A DNA stretch of 12,241 nucleotides from Ruminococcus sp. CAG:382 (GTDB lineage Bacteria > Bacillota > Clostridia > Oscillospirales > CAG-382). Position numbers and translations under genes: made by a program. Location: assembly GCA_000433115.1 (NCBI GenBank), contig FR892199.1, positions 5,796-18,036 of the forward strand, read 5' to 3'. Position 1 is the first letter of the stretch; each line of letters begins with the position of its first letter. This document shows, piece by piece, positions 7,285-12,241 of the stretch. A model generated the notes under the pieces. That model worked only from the letters and a program-made list of their open reading frames with translations, did not search any database and was not told the origin of the DNA.

Positions 7285-8109
7285 ATGAATATATTTGATA
7301 AAATAATCACTATGTCCCTTGAAGAGGACGCGCCGAACGGCGATATAACCACTATCGCGACTGTATCTCCCGACGCAGTAATATCCGGCAGATTTGTCGC
7401 AAAAGCAGACGGAATTATATGCGGGCTGGAAATAATCGGCCGCACATTCGAAATCTGCGGAGGCGGATTTGAGCTTGAGACCTACTTCAAAGACGGTGAA
7501 GCTGTCAGAAAAGGTGACATTATTGCAAGAGTCAAGGGAAATGCCCAGACAATTCTGACCGGAGAACGCACTGCACTAAATCTGATCCAGCGTGCAAGCG
7601 GCATCGCAACACTCACTGCAGCCGCTGTTGCACAGATCAAAGGCACTTCGGCAAAAATCTGTGACACGCGCAAAACAATGCCCGGATTACGGGTACTTGA
7701 CAAATACGCTGTCAGAGCAGGCGGCGGTTCGAACCACAGGTTCTGCCTTTCCGACGGCATACTCATAAAAGACAACCACATTAAAGCAGCCGGAAGCATT
7801 ACTGAAGCGGTAACGCGTGCCAAGGCATATGCTCCTCATACAATAAAAGTGGAGGTTGAGGTCGAGACAATTGGCGAGCTGAAGGAGGCACTCGCCGCCA
7901 AAGCCGATATCATCATGCTTGACAATATGTCAAATGAAATGATGCGCGAGTCAGTTGCCATCGTCGCCGGAAAAGCTTTGACGGAAGCGAGCGGAAATAT
8001 GGGAGAAAAGGATCTCCGAGCCGTAGCGGAAATCGGAGTTGACCTTATATCAATCGGCGCATTGACTCATTCTGTCAAAGCTCTTGACATCAGCCTTAAA
8101 TTCGACTGA
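7285..8109 (+). CDS. nadC: Nicotinate-nucleotide pyrophosphorylase (carboxylating), quinolinate phosphoribosyltransferase
   Basis: A 274-residue quinolinate phosphoribosyltransferase, which joins quinolinate and PRPP and decarboxylates to nicotinate mononucleotide in the cytoplasm. The N-terminal segment has EEDAPNGDIT (13-22). The barrel carries ERTALNLIQRASGIAT (94-109), DTRKTMPGLR (127-136), the GGGSNHR loop (146-152), DGILIKDNHI (157-166), KVEVEVE (188-194), MLDNM (211-215) and EASGN (234-238). Together these cover the quinolinate and PRPP sites. The start has AGGAG at 7273-7277, seven bases upstream and overlapping the nadB stop codon. A further upstream in-frame start lies inside nadB and is not supported. 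It is the last gene of the operon, followed by a strong terminator. Confidence 0.96.
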   Translation: MNIFDKIITMSLEEDAPNGDITTIATVSPDAVISGRFVAKADGIICGLEIIGRTFEICGGGFELETYFKDGEAVRKGDIIARVKGNAQTILTGERTALNLIQRASGIATLTAAAVAQIKGTSAKICDTRKTMPGLRVLDKYAVRAGGGSNHRFCLSDGILIKDNHIKAAGSITEAVTRAKAYAPHTIKVEVEVETIGELKEALAAKADIIMLDNMSNEMMRESVAIVAGKALTEASGNMGEKDLRAVAEIGVDLISIGALTHSVKALDISLKFD

Positions 8110-8131
8110 TATATCCAAAACAATAAATTTG

Positions 8132-8172
8132 CCCCGCGTATGGCTCTGCATTTTGCCATACGCGGGGTTATT
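8132..8172 (+). terminator. Strong hairpin terminator between convergent nadC and cofE-like genes
   Basis: A perfect 13-bp GC-rich stem, CCCCGCGTATGGC (8132-8144) with its complement (8155-8167), encloses a 10-base loop and is followed by TTATTAATT on the plus strand. On the minus strand the stem is followed by CAAATTTATTGTTTT. It probably serves both nadC and the convergent cofE-like gene, although neither T tract is long. Confidence 0.82.
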
Positions 8173-8191
8173 AATTGATATGTAACTCGCG

Positions 8192-9376
8192 TTATTCAGT
8201 TGCGAAGTTTGTGAAATATCCCTGAATAAGAACCACAGGTGTTCCTCTGTCGCCGCTTCCGCTGGTCAGATCGCAAAGGCTGCCAATAAGGTCTGTAAGC
8301 TGGCGCGGAGTCGTTCCCTCTGACTTCATGTTTCCGACAAGACTGCCGTCTTTCTTACGTATCTGTTCTTTCATTGCATCAGCAAGCTTCTCGCCGGAAA
8401 GTGACGCAAAGTCATTGTCGGCGAAATACTTCATTTTCAGCTCATTGGGGGTACCGACAAGACGCTTTGTGTGCGCCGGAGACACAACCGGATCCGCAAG
8501 TTCCCAAATTCCGCCCACAGGGTCCTTGAAGCCACCGTCGCCATAGATAAGTACTTCAATGTTCTTACCTGTACCCGCTTTCAGCGCCGAAGCCAGATTA
8601 TCGACAAATGTCTGTGTGTCTCTGGGGAAAAGCTTTACCTTGTCCTCGGTTGCCTTGTTTGAGCCGAGCAGACCGTATTCTTCGCAATACCCGCTTCCCA
8701 TAACGGAAGAAGTGAGCAGCTCGTCAAGGCGGAAACTTCTCTCGGCACCTGCATTTTTCAGCAACCTTTGAGTGCGCTTACGGGTGTGTATGTCGCAGTT
8801 AAGTACGTTTCCGGTGTACTTCAAAATATAAGTCGGGTCGTTTGAGAAAATAATCTCAATGCTGTCACCGAATGATTTGTAGTATTCGATATAGTCGACC
8901 CCGGTGAAACGATGAATTGTTTTGTCCTTGCCGAACAGCTTGCGGAATTCCTTCTCGGTAAAGCTGTCAGTATATGGGTTAACACCGGCTTCATCAAAAA
9001 TATCGCGGTCAACAAGAAGATTGCCGACTTCATCGGAAGGATAAGAAAGCTGAACATAAAGCTTTTTGCACCCCATCGCAATGCCTTTGAGCACGACAGA
9101 AAAACGGTTACGGCTCATTATCGGGAAAACAATTCCCACATCTTCTCCGCCGAGTTTTGCTCTGACATCTGCGGCGATCTGATCGGTTGTTGCATAATTG
9201 CCCTGCGTTCTTGCAACCACTGCTTCTGTTACGCCGACAATATCACCGTCATTGAGGCTGAAGCCTTCGTTTTCGGAAGCCTCCTTGACGCTTGTTACAA
9301 TACTGGAAACAAGATCATCTCCCTGTTGAAATATAGGGGTGATGATTCCGCGGGATGTAACTCCGGTGTATCTCAT
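8192..9376 (-). CDS. CofE-like protein, coenzyme F420-0:L-glutamate ligase family
   Basis: A 394-residue protein that I recognise as the long Clostridial branch of the F420_ligase family (CofE). True CofE is about 250 residues and adds glutamates to F420-0 using GTP. Supporting stretches are GVTSRGI near the N-terminus, LNDGDIVGVTEAVVAR, FPIMSRNRFSVVLKGIAMG, LSYPSDEVGN, FTGVDYIEYYKS, and YGDGGFKDPVGGIWELADPV, which resembles the conserved metal/GTP region. It has no signal peptide or membrane segment. The start has AAAGGA at 9385-9390. It stands alone on its strand and is divergent from a lysR gene, with overlapping promoters between them. No F420 biosynthesis genes (cofC, cofD, cofG, cofH) are in the window, and most Firmicutes do not make F420. 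The substrate is therefore unknown; a related gamma-glutamyl or amide ligation is an inference. Confidence 0.75.
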   Translation of the reverse strand: MRYTGVTSRGIITPIFQQGDDLVSSIVTSVKEASENEGFSLNDGDIVGVTEAVVARTQGNYATTDQIAADVRAKLGGEDVGIVFPIMSRNRFSVVLKGIAMGCKKLYVQLSYPSDEVGNLLVDRDIFDEAGVNPYTDSFTEKEFRKLFGKDKTIHRFTGVDYIEYYKSFGDSIEIIFSNDPTYILKYTGNVLNCDIHTRKRTQRLLKNAGAERSFRLDELLTSSVMGSGYCEEYGLLGSNKATEDKVKLFPRDTQTFVDNLASALKAGTGKNIEVLIYGDGGFKDPVGGIWELADPVVSPAHTKRLVGTPNELKMKYFADNDFASLSGEKLADAMKEQIRKKDGSLVGNMKSEGTTPRQLTDLIGSLCDLTSGSGDRGTPVVLIQGYFTNFATE

Positions 9377-9390
9377 AAAAATTTTCCTTT

Positions 9391-9411
9391 CATACTTGAC
9401 AATACTGTATG
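9391..9411. promoter_or_regulatory. Candidate LysR operator, CATAC-N11-GTATG
   Basis: CATAC and GTATG form a perfect inverted repeat around 11 bases. The right half also makes a smaller palindrome, ATACTGTAT (9402-9410). The site covers the -35 box of lysR and lies in the transcribed leader of the cofE-like gene. LysR proteins often bind such AT-rich dyads near their own promoter. Assignment to this regulator is an inference. Confidence 0.45.
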
Positions 9412-9424
9412 TTTATATTATAAT
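9396..9424 (+). promoter_or_regulatory. Consensus promoter of the lysR-comF operon
   Basis: TTGACA (9396-9401), a 17-base spacer and TATAAT (9419-9424) match both sigma-A boxes perfectly with ideal spacing. The start is predicted near 9431, giving a leader of about 50 bases to lysR. The -35 is flanked by an inverted repeat, CATAC (9391-9395) and GTATG (9407-9411), a likely autoregulatory operator. Confidence 0.75.
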
Positions 9425-9445
9425 GCTTCCGGCGGGATAAATCAA
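9417..9445 (-). promoter_or_regulatory. Promoter of the cofE-like gene, overlapping the lysR promoter
   Basis: On the minus strand TTGATT (9440-9445) lies 17 bases from TATAAT (9417-9422). This -10 shares four base pairs (9419-9422) with the -10 of the opposite lysR promoter, so the two polymerases should exclude each other. The -35 overlaps the 11-base palindrome ATCAAATTGAT (9441-9451), a possible regulator site. The predicted leader to the cofE-like ATG is about 34 bases. Confidence 0.55.
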
Positions 9446-9480
9446 ATTGATGTTTTTTATTATAGCGATAAGATACGGTT

Positions 9481-10368
9481 ATGGCACAACTTGAACAATA
9501 CAAAATATTCGCTTCCGTTGCGCAAAACAAAAGCTTCGGGAAAGCGGCATCGGAATTATATATAACGCAGCCTGCGGTCAGCCAATCGGTAAAGCAGCTC
9601 GAAAGCGAACTTGGAGTTCAGCTTTTCGTGCGTACCGCACGCGGTGCCGAGCTGACTGAAGCCGGAAAAACACTGTATGGTTATGCGGAACAGGCTCTTT
9701 CGACGCTCAGAAACGGAGAAGAACAGCTCAAAGTGCTGAAGGCTCTCGGAACCGGAACGCTCGCAATCGGCGCAAGCGATACGCTTTGCGAACACTTTCT
9801 TCTGCCGTATCTTTGCGACTTTCATAAAAAATATCCCGCAATAAAGCTGCGCATCACAAACCGGACCTCCGCCGAAACTGTCAGACTGCTGTCATACGGT
9901 CATGTCGACATAGGGTTCATTAATACACCGTGTGAGATTCCCGGAGGGCTCGCAGTGAGATGTATGAAAAAGCTGTCAAGCTGTTTTGTCTTCAGCCCCG
10001 AGCATATGCCGGAGCTTTGCGGACGTGTGGTGTCAGTTGCAGAGCTCGAAAAACTGCCACTTCTGATGTTGGAACGCGAATCATCAATGCGCCGCCACAC
10101 CGATTTCGCATTCAAAGAATCGGGCATAAAACTTTCGCCTCAAACAGAGCTCGGCAGCCACGATTTGCTTCTGTCATTTGCGGAAAGCGGTCTTGGCGTT
10201 GCCCTTGTCGTTGAAGAATATACCGCTTCGCATTTCACTGCCGGAACACTCGCAAAACTGCAGCTCACTTTTGAAATACCGACTCACGAAGTCGCACTGA
10301 TAATGCCGGGTAAACTCCCCCTTTCTTTTGCCGCAAAAGAATTCTGTAACGGGCTTGGTGTATTATGA
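9481..10368 (+). CDS. LysR-family transcriptional regulator
   Basis: A 295-residue LysR-type regulator. The N-terminal winged helix-turn-helix is clear: LEQYKIFASVAQNKSFGKAA, then ITQPAVSQSVKQLESELG (28-45) and LFVRTARGAELTEAG (48-62). The effector-binding domain begins with LAIGASDTLCEHFLLPYL (94-111) and runs to the end; FAESGLGVALV (233-243) is typical of its second half. It probably acts as a tetramer that responds to a small molecule which cannot be predicted. The start at 9481 gives the usual LysR N-terminus, but the ribosome binding site is weak, in contrast with its perfect promoter. The divergent cofE-like gene is the most likely target. comF begins within its stop codon, so the two are cotranscribed. 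Confidence 0.93.
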   Translation: MAQLEQYKIFASVAQNKSFGKAASELYITQPAVSQSVKQLESELGVQLFVRTARGAELTEAGKTLYGYAEQALSTLRNGEEQLKVLKALGTGTLAIGASDTLCEHFLLPYLCDFHKKYPAIKLRITNRTSAETVRLLSYGHVDIGFINTPCEIPGGLAVRCMKKLSSCFVFSPEHMPELCGRVVSVAELEKLPLLMLERESSMRRHTDFAFKESGIKLSPQTELGSHDLLLSFAESGLGVALVVEEYTASHFTAGTLAKLQLTFEIPTHEVALIMPGKLPLSFAAKEFCNGLGVL

Positions 10369-11084
10369 GTACCATTAAATTCACAGACAGACTTTTACGC
10401 CTCATTGTACCGCTGAAATGCATGGGATGCGGTGAAGTCACACTTGAAAACGTACCGTTTTGCCGCAATTGCCTGTCAGAATTCGCCGAACTCGTGAAAG
10501 CGAAGTGTCCGGTATGCGGCAGAGACAAGGAAAACTGTATCTGTGCCGGATACGGAAAAACGAAATTCCTTTTTTATTACGATACAAAGATCTCCAAACG
10601 GATCATTGCTTCAATGAAATATCATGCGACTGCTTTCAAAGCCGATTACTTCGCCGGACTTCTTATGCTGCAGCTCCCGTGCGATGCAAACTTTGATGCG
10701 GTCGTCTTCCCTCCGCGCTCAAAAAAGAACATACGCAGATATGGCTTTGATCAGTCAGAAATGATAGCGTCCGCCCTCGCGAAAAAACTATGCATTCCAT
10801 GCCTTAAAGCATTACACCGCGCAGGTCATCACAAGGAACAAAAGCTCCTCTCCGCAGAGCAGCGGCGAAAAAACGTAAGCGGTGCTTTTACTGCTGACGC
10901 AAAATCACTAAGTGCCGTAAAAAAAGTAATACTGTTCGATGACGTCATGACAACCGGGGCGACGATAAATGAATGTACAAAGATTCTAAAAAAATCAGGA
11001 GTCAGGAAAATTACGGTGCTTACACTTGCGAGAACGCCAAAATCAAAGCGCGTCGCGTTTTCGCGCAAAAAATATTATACTTGA
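10365..11084 (+). CDS. comF: ComF family phosphoribosyltransferase-like protein
   Basis: A 239-residue ComF-type protein. ComF homologues help take up or process single-stranded DNA during competence in Bacillus and Haemophilus, but they are also widespread in non-competent bacteria. The N-terminal part has zinc-ribbon cysteine pairs: C19/C22, C33/C36, C48/C51 and C58/C60. The C-terminal half is a type I phosphoribosyltransferase domain with RRYGFDQSE (124-132), EQRRKNVSGAF (165-175) and the PRPP loop VILFDDVMTTGAT (188-200). All expected motifs are present and the length is normal. The ATG overlaps the lysR TGA as ATGA. No other competence genes are in the window, so a role in DNA uptake is not shown. 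Its last codons contain the -35 of the next gene's promoter. Confidence 0.9.
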   Translation: MSTIKFTDRLLRLIVPLKCMGCGEVTLENVPFCRNCLSEFAELVKAKCPVCGRDKENCICAGYGKTKFLFYYDTKISKRIIASMKYHATAFKADYFAGLLMLQLPCDANFDAVVFPPRSKKNIRRYGFDQSEMIASALAKKLCIPCLKALHRAGHHKEQKLLSAEQRRKNVSGAFTADAKSLSAVKKVILFDDVMTTGATINECTKILKKSGVRKITVLTLARTPKSKRVAFSRKKYYT

Positions 11085-11108
11085 CAATATCCAAAAAAAG
11101 TATATAAT
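11081..11108 (+). promoter_or_regulatory. Promoter of the nitroreductase gene, overlapping the comF stop
   Basis: TTGACA (11081-11086) and TATAAT (11103-11108) are spaced by 16 bases, a near-ideal sigma-A promoter. The comF stop TGA (11082-11084) lies inside the -35. The predicted start near 11115 is only a few bases before the GGAGG site (11117-11121), leaving a leader of roughly 14 bases. Confidence 0.75.
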
Positions 11109-11128
11109 ATATTTCCGGAGGCGATTTT

Positions 11129-11674
11129 ATGAACGAAACCATCAAAACAATACTGGAACGCAGAAGCGTCAGACGCTATATGTCAATACTTCCGCCCGAG
11201 GACGATATAATGCAGATAGTTGAATGCGGGATGTATGCGGCAACGGCAAACGGCATTCAGCCATGGTTCTTCAGCGTCGTAAAAGATCGCTCGCTCCTCA
11301 CCGAGATTTCCGATGATAACAAAAAACTCCTTATCGAAAAAAGCATGGATACCCCGGAGGATTTCGATTGCTTCAGAGGTGCTCCGCTTGCAATAATCGT
11401 AAGCCGCGATTCAAGCGCACCATTCGGCGAAGCTGATTGTGCCAATGCCGTTATGAATATGGCTGTCGCCGCAACATCTCTCGGAATAGGAAGCTGTTAC
11501 ATCGCTTCTTTCCGCCCTGCCGTGACAGAAGGCGAAAAATCCGCTGATTTCTGTGAACGTCTCGGTATTCCGCAAGGATTCGTCCCATGTTTTGCTCTTG
11601 CTTTGGGATATGCCAACGCACCGCTGCCGCCGCGCAAAGAACGTGTTCCCGGCAGAATGGTCGTAATCGGCTGA
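11129..11674 (+). CDS. Nitroreductase family FMN protein
   Basis: A 181-residue nitroreductase-fold protein, a family of dimeric FMN enzymes that transfer electrons from NAD(P)H to nitro compounds, quinones or flavins. The phosphate-binding ERRSVRRY (10-17) opens the protein. ATANGIQPWFF (38-48) follows, then the central GAPLAIIVSRD and the helix ADCANAVMNMAVAATSLGIGSCYI, which lines the FMN site. The C-terminal ERVPGRMVVIG matches the basic tail seen in small members. The length agrees with the compact Clostridial type. GGAGG at 11117-11121, seven bases before the ATG, sets the start. It has its own promoter and no cotranscribed partner. The physiological substrate is not predictable; ferredoxin-type domains are absent. 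Confidence 0.92.
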   Translation: MNETIKTILERRSVRRYMSILPPEDDIMQIVECGMYAATANGIQPWFFSVVKDRSLLTEISDDNKKLLIEKSMDTPEDFDCFRGAPLAIIVSRDSSAPFGEADCANAVMNMAVAATSLGIGSCYIASFRPAVTEGEKSADFCERLGIPQGFVPCFALALGYANAPLPPRKERVPGRMVVIG

Positions 11675-11719
11675 GCCTTACAGGGTCAATATCGTTGATA
11701 TCATCGACATTTACAAAAC

Positions 11720-11746
11720 GGTCTGCGAGCGTACCGCCGGCAGACC
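11720..11746 (+). terminator. Hairpin after the nitroreductase gene, possible weak terminator
   Basis: GGTCTGC (11720-11726) pairs perfectly with GCAGACC (11740-11746) around a 13-base loop. It is followed by TTATAT and then at once by the tRNA gene, so the T tract is poor. It may end nitroreductase transcription partially or act as a processing signal ahead of the tRNA. No clear tRNA promoter is seen between 11675 and 11752, so read-through into the tRNA is possible. Confidence 0.35.
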
Positions 11747-11752
11747 TTATAT

Positions 11753-11834
11753 GCGGGTATGTCGGAATGGCAGACGAGCCGGTCTTAGAAACCGGTGCAT
11801 ATGCGTGCAGGTTCAAGTCCTGTTACCCGCACCA
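11753..11834 (+). tRNA. tRNA-Leu (anticodon UAG)
   Basis: An 82-base class II tRNA with encoded CCA. The 7-bp acceptor stem is perfect (GCGGGTA at 11753-11759 with TACCCGC at 11824-11830), with A as discriminator. The D arm pairs T11762-A11777, C-G and G-C. The anticodon stem CCGGT/ACCGG (11779-11783, 11791-11795) holds the loop CTTAGAA with TAG at 11786-11788, which reads CUA and probably other CUN leucine codons. The 11-base variable arm contains a 3-bp stem (GCA/TGC), short for leucine. The T arm has the loop TTCAAGT with a 5-bp stem ending in a G-U pair. It is followed by a strong terminator. Confidence 0.96.
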
Positions 11835-11836
11835 TG

Positions 11837-11884
11837 GCGAGTGTTCTTACAGCATTTGAAATGTTGTGGAACACTCGCTTTTTT
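11837..11884 (+). terminator. Intrinsic terminator of tRNA-Leu
   Basis: A long hairpin sits three bases after the tRNA. The outer 10-bp stem GCGAGTGTTC (11837-11846) pairs with GAACACTCGC (11869-11878). An inner 8-bp stem, ACAGCATT with AATGTTGT, closes on a TGA loop. Six T residues follow at 11879-11884. This is a textbook Rho-independent terminator. Confidence 0.92.
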
Positions 11885-12147
11885 CATATCGCAATGTGGC
11901 ATGGTGCGTAGTTTACGACCACGCCTTTTCTTGTGTTTACGGACACCTCGGGCACGGGCAGCGGGAATACTTCTGGAATGAATATTGCCCCCACGCAATT
12001 ATACTGAATGGTGAGTGCTGAACCCATTCGCCGTCGATCTTCTCTGCTTGATGAACCTCTAACCTACAACACCAGATGCCCGATAGATGTGTGTTTACTG
12101 CATTAGCTTTTTCAATGCCCCTGCTGTGGTTCTTGGTCTAAGACCGG
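11885..12147. other. Gene-free region with several hairpins, unidentified
   Basis: No credible coding sequence was found in either strand. Several local foldings are visible: GGC/GCC plus GGT/ACC plus CGTA/TACG at 11898-11925, followed by TTTTC; GGGCA paired with TGCCC in the 11955-11995 region; GAATGG (12006-12011) with CCATTC (12024-12029); and the palindrome GGTCTAAGACC (12135-12145). TCTAAGACCGG at 12137-12147 is the reverse complement of tRNA-Leu bases 11779-11789. It could be a structured RNA, a decayed mobile element or plain spacer. I recognise no known RNA family. Confidence 0.4.
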
Positions 12148-12176
12148 TTGAAATCGCCGCTCCCGCATGATATAAT
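12148..12176 (+). promoter_or_regulatory. Extended -10 promoter for a gene beyond the window
   Basis: TTGAAA (12148-12153), a 17-base spacer and TATAAT (12171-12176) with TGA before the -10 form a strong extended -10 promoter, like those of metA and tsaC. The leader has a weak hairpin (GGAAAA 12183-12188 with TTTTCC 12192-12197), and AGGTGA at 12235-12240 could be the ribosome binding site of a gene starting just past the end. Confidence 0.6.
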
Positions 12177-12241
12177 AAATTTGGAAAAGTTTTTTCCTGT
12201 CCACGCAATGAACGCCGATTTTTGTTGTCTATATAGGTGAA

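Noticed and set aside
8912..9565. Plus-strand open frame opposite the cofE-like gene running into lysR
   Set aside because: It spans the divergent promoter region and overlaps two better supported genes.
11695..11717. TTGATA followed by TACAAA as a tRNA promoter
   Set aside because: The spacing is about 11 bases, too short for a sigma-A promoter.
11751..11981. Plus-strand open frames across the tRNA and its terminator
   Set aside because: They overlap a clear tRNA-Leu and terminator hairpin and are accidental.
12095..12241. Minus-strand frame open from the window edge for 48 codons
   Set aside because: The composition is not recognisable as a protein family, the length without a stop is not unusual, and it runs against a strong plus-strand promoter. 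A transposase remnant could not be shown.

Overview
The window looks like chromosomal DNA from an anaerobic Firmicute, most likely a gut or rumen Clostridium relative. This is an inference from gene content and style: strong GGAGG-type ribosome binding sites, sigma-A promoters close to TTGACA/TATAAT, tightly packed operons, base composition near 47% GC by eye, and a CofE-like protein of the kind annotated in Clostridia. I recognise no plasmid, phage, CRISPR or complete insertion sequence. The content is mostly core metabolism, with a short accessory-looking stretch at the right end.

Layout. (1) 34-840, plus strand: an intracellular-type GH16 glucanase. It converges on a five-gene minus-strand operon. 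(2) 4664 down to 853, minus strand: tsaC-like tRNA modification gene, coaE, a membrane-anchored lytic transglycosylase, an M18 aminopeptidase and an alpha/beta hydrolase. The first four genes are linked by overlapping stops and starts and the last by a 3-nt gap. The operon starts from an extended -10 promoter at 4687-4715. (3) 4795-8109, plus strand: metA, nadB and nadC, divergent from group 2, with their own extended -10 promoter. MetA has glutamate at position 111, the residue linked to acetyl-CoA use. NadB and NadC are two of the three steps of NAD synthesis from aspartate; nadA is not in the window. A strong hairpin at 8132-8167 ends this unit. (4) 9376 down to 8192, minus strand: a CofE-like (F420-0:glutamate ligase family) protein of unknown substrate. 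It is divergent from a LysR regulator (9481-10368), with two overlapping promoters and two small palindromes between them. A ComF phosphoribosyltransferase follows lysR with a 4-bp overlap. (5) 11129-11674: a small FMN nitroreductase with its own promoter. (6) 11753-11834: tRNA-Leu(UAG) with encoded CCA and a clear terminator. (7) 11885-12241: no recognisable gene, several hairpins, an inverted 11-nt copy of the tRNA anticodon arm, and a strong outward promoter whose gene must lie beyond the window.

How the parts work together. Group 2 combines essential housekeeping (t6A tRNA modification, CoA synthesis) with wall and peptide turnover. Group 3 combines methionine and NAD synthesis, both drawing on aspartate. 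The divergent cofE-like/lysR pair is the best candidate for an uncharacterised regulated function, because LysR proteins commonly control the gene transcribed away from them. I did not find a clearly new multi-gene system here. The most open questions are the substrate of the CofE-like enzyme and the nature of the region after the tRNA.
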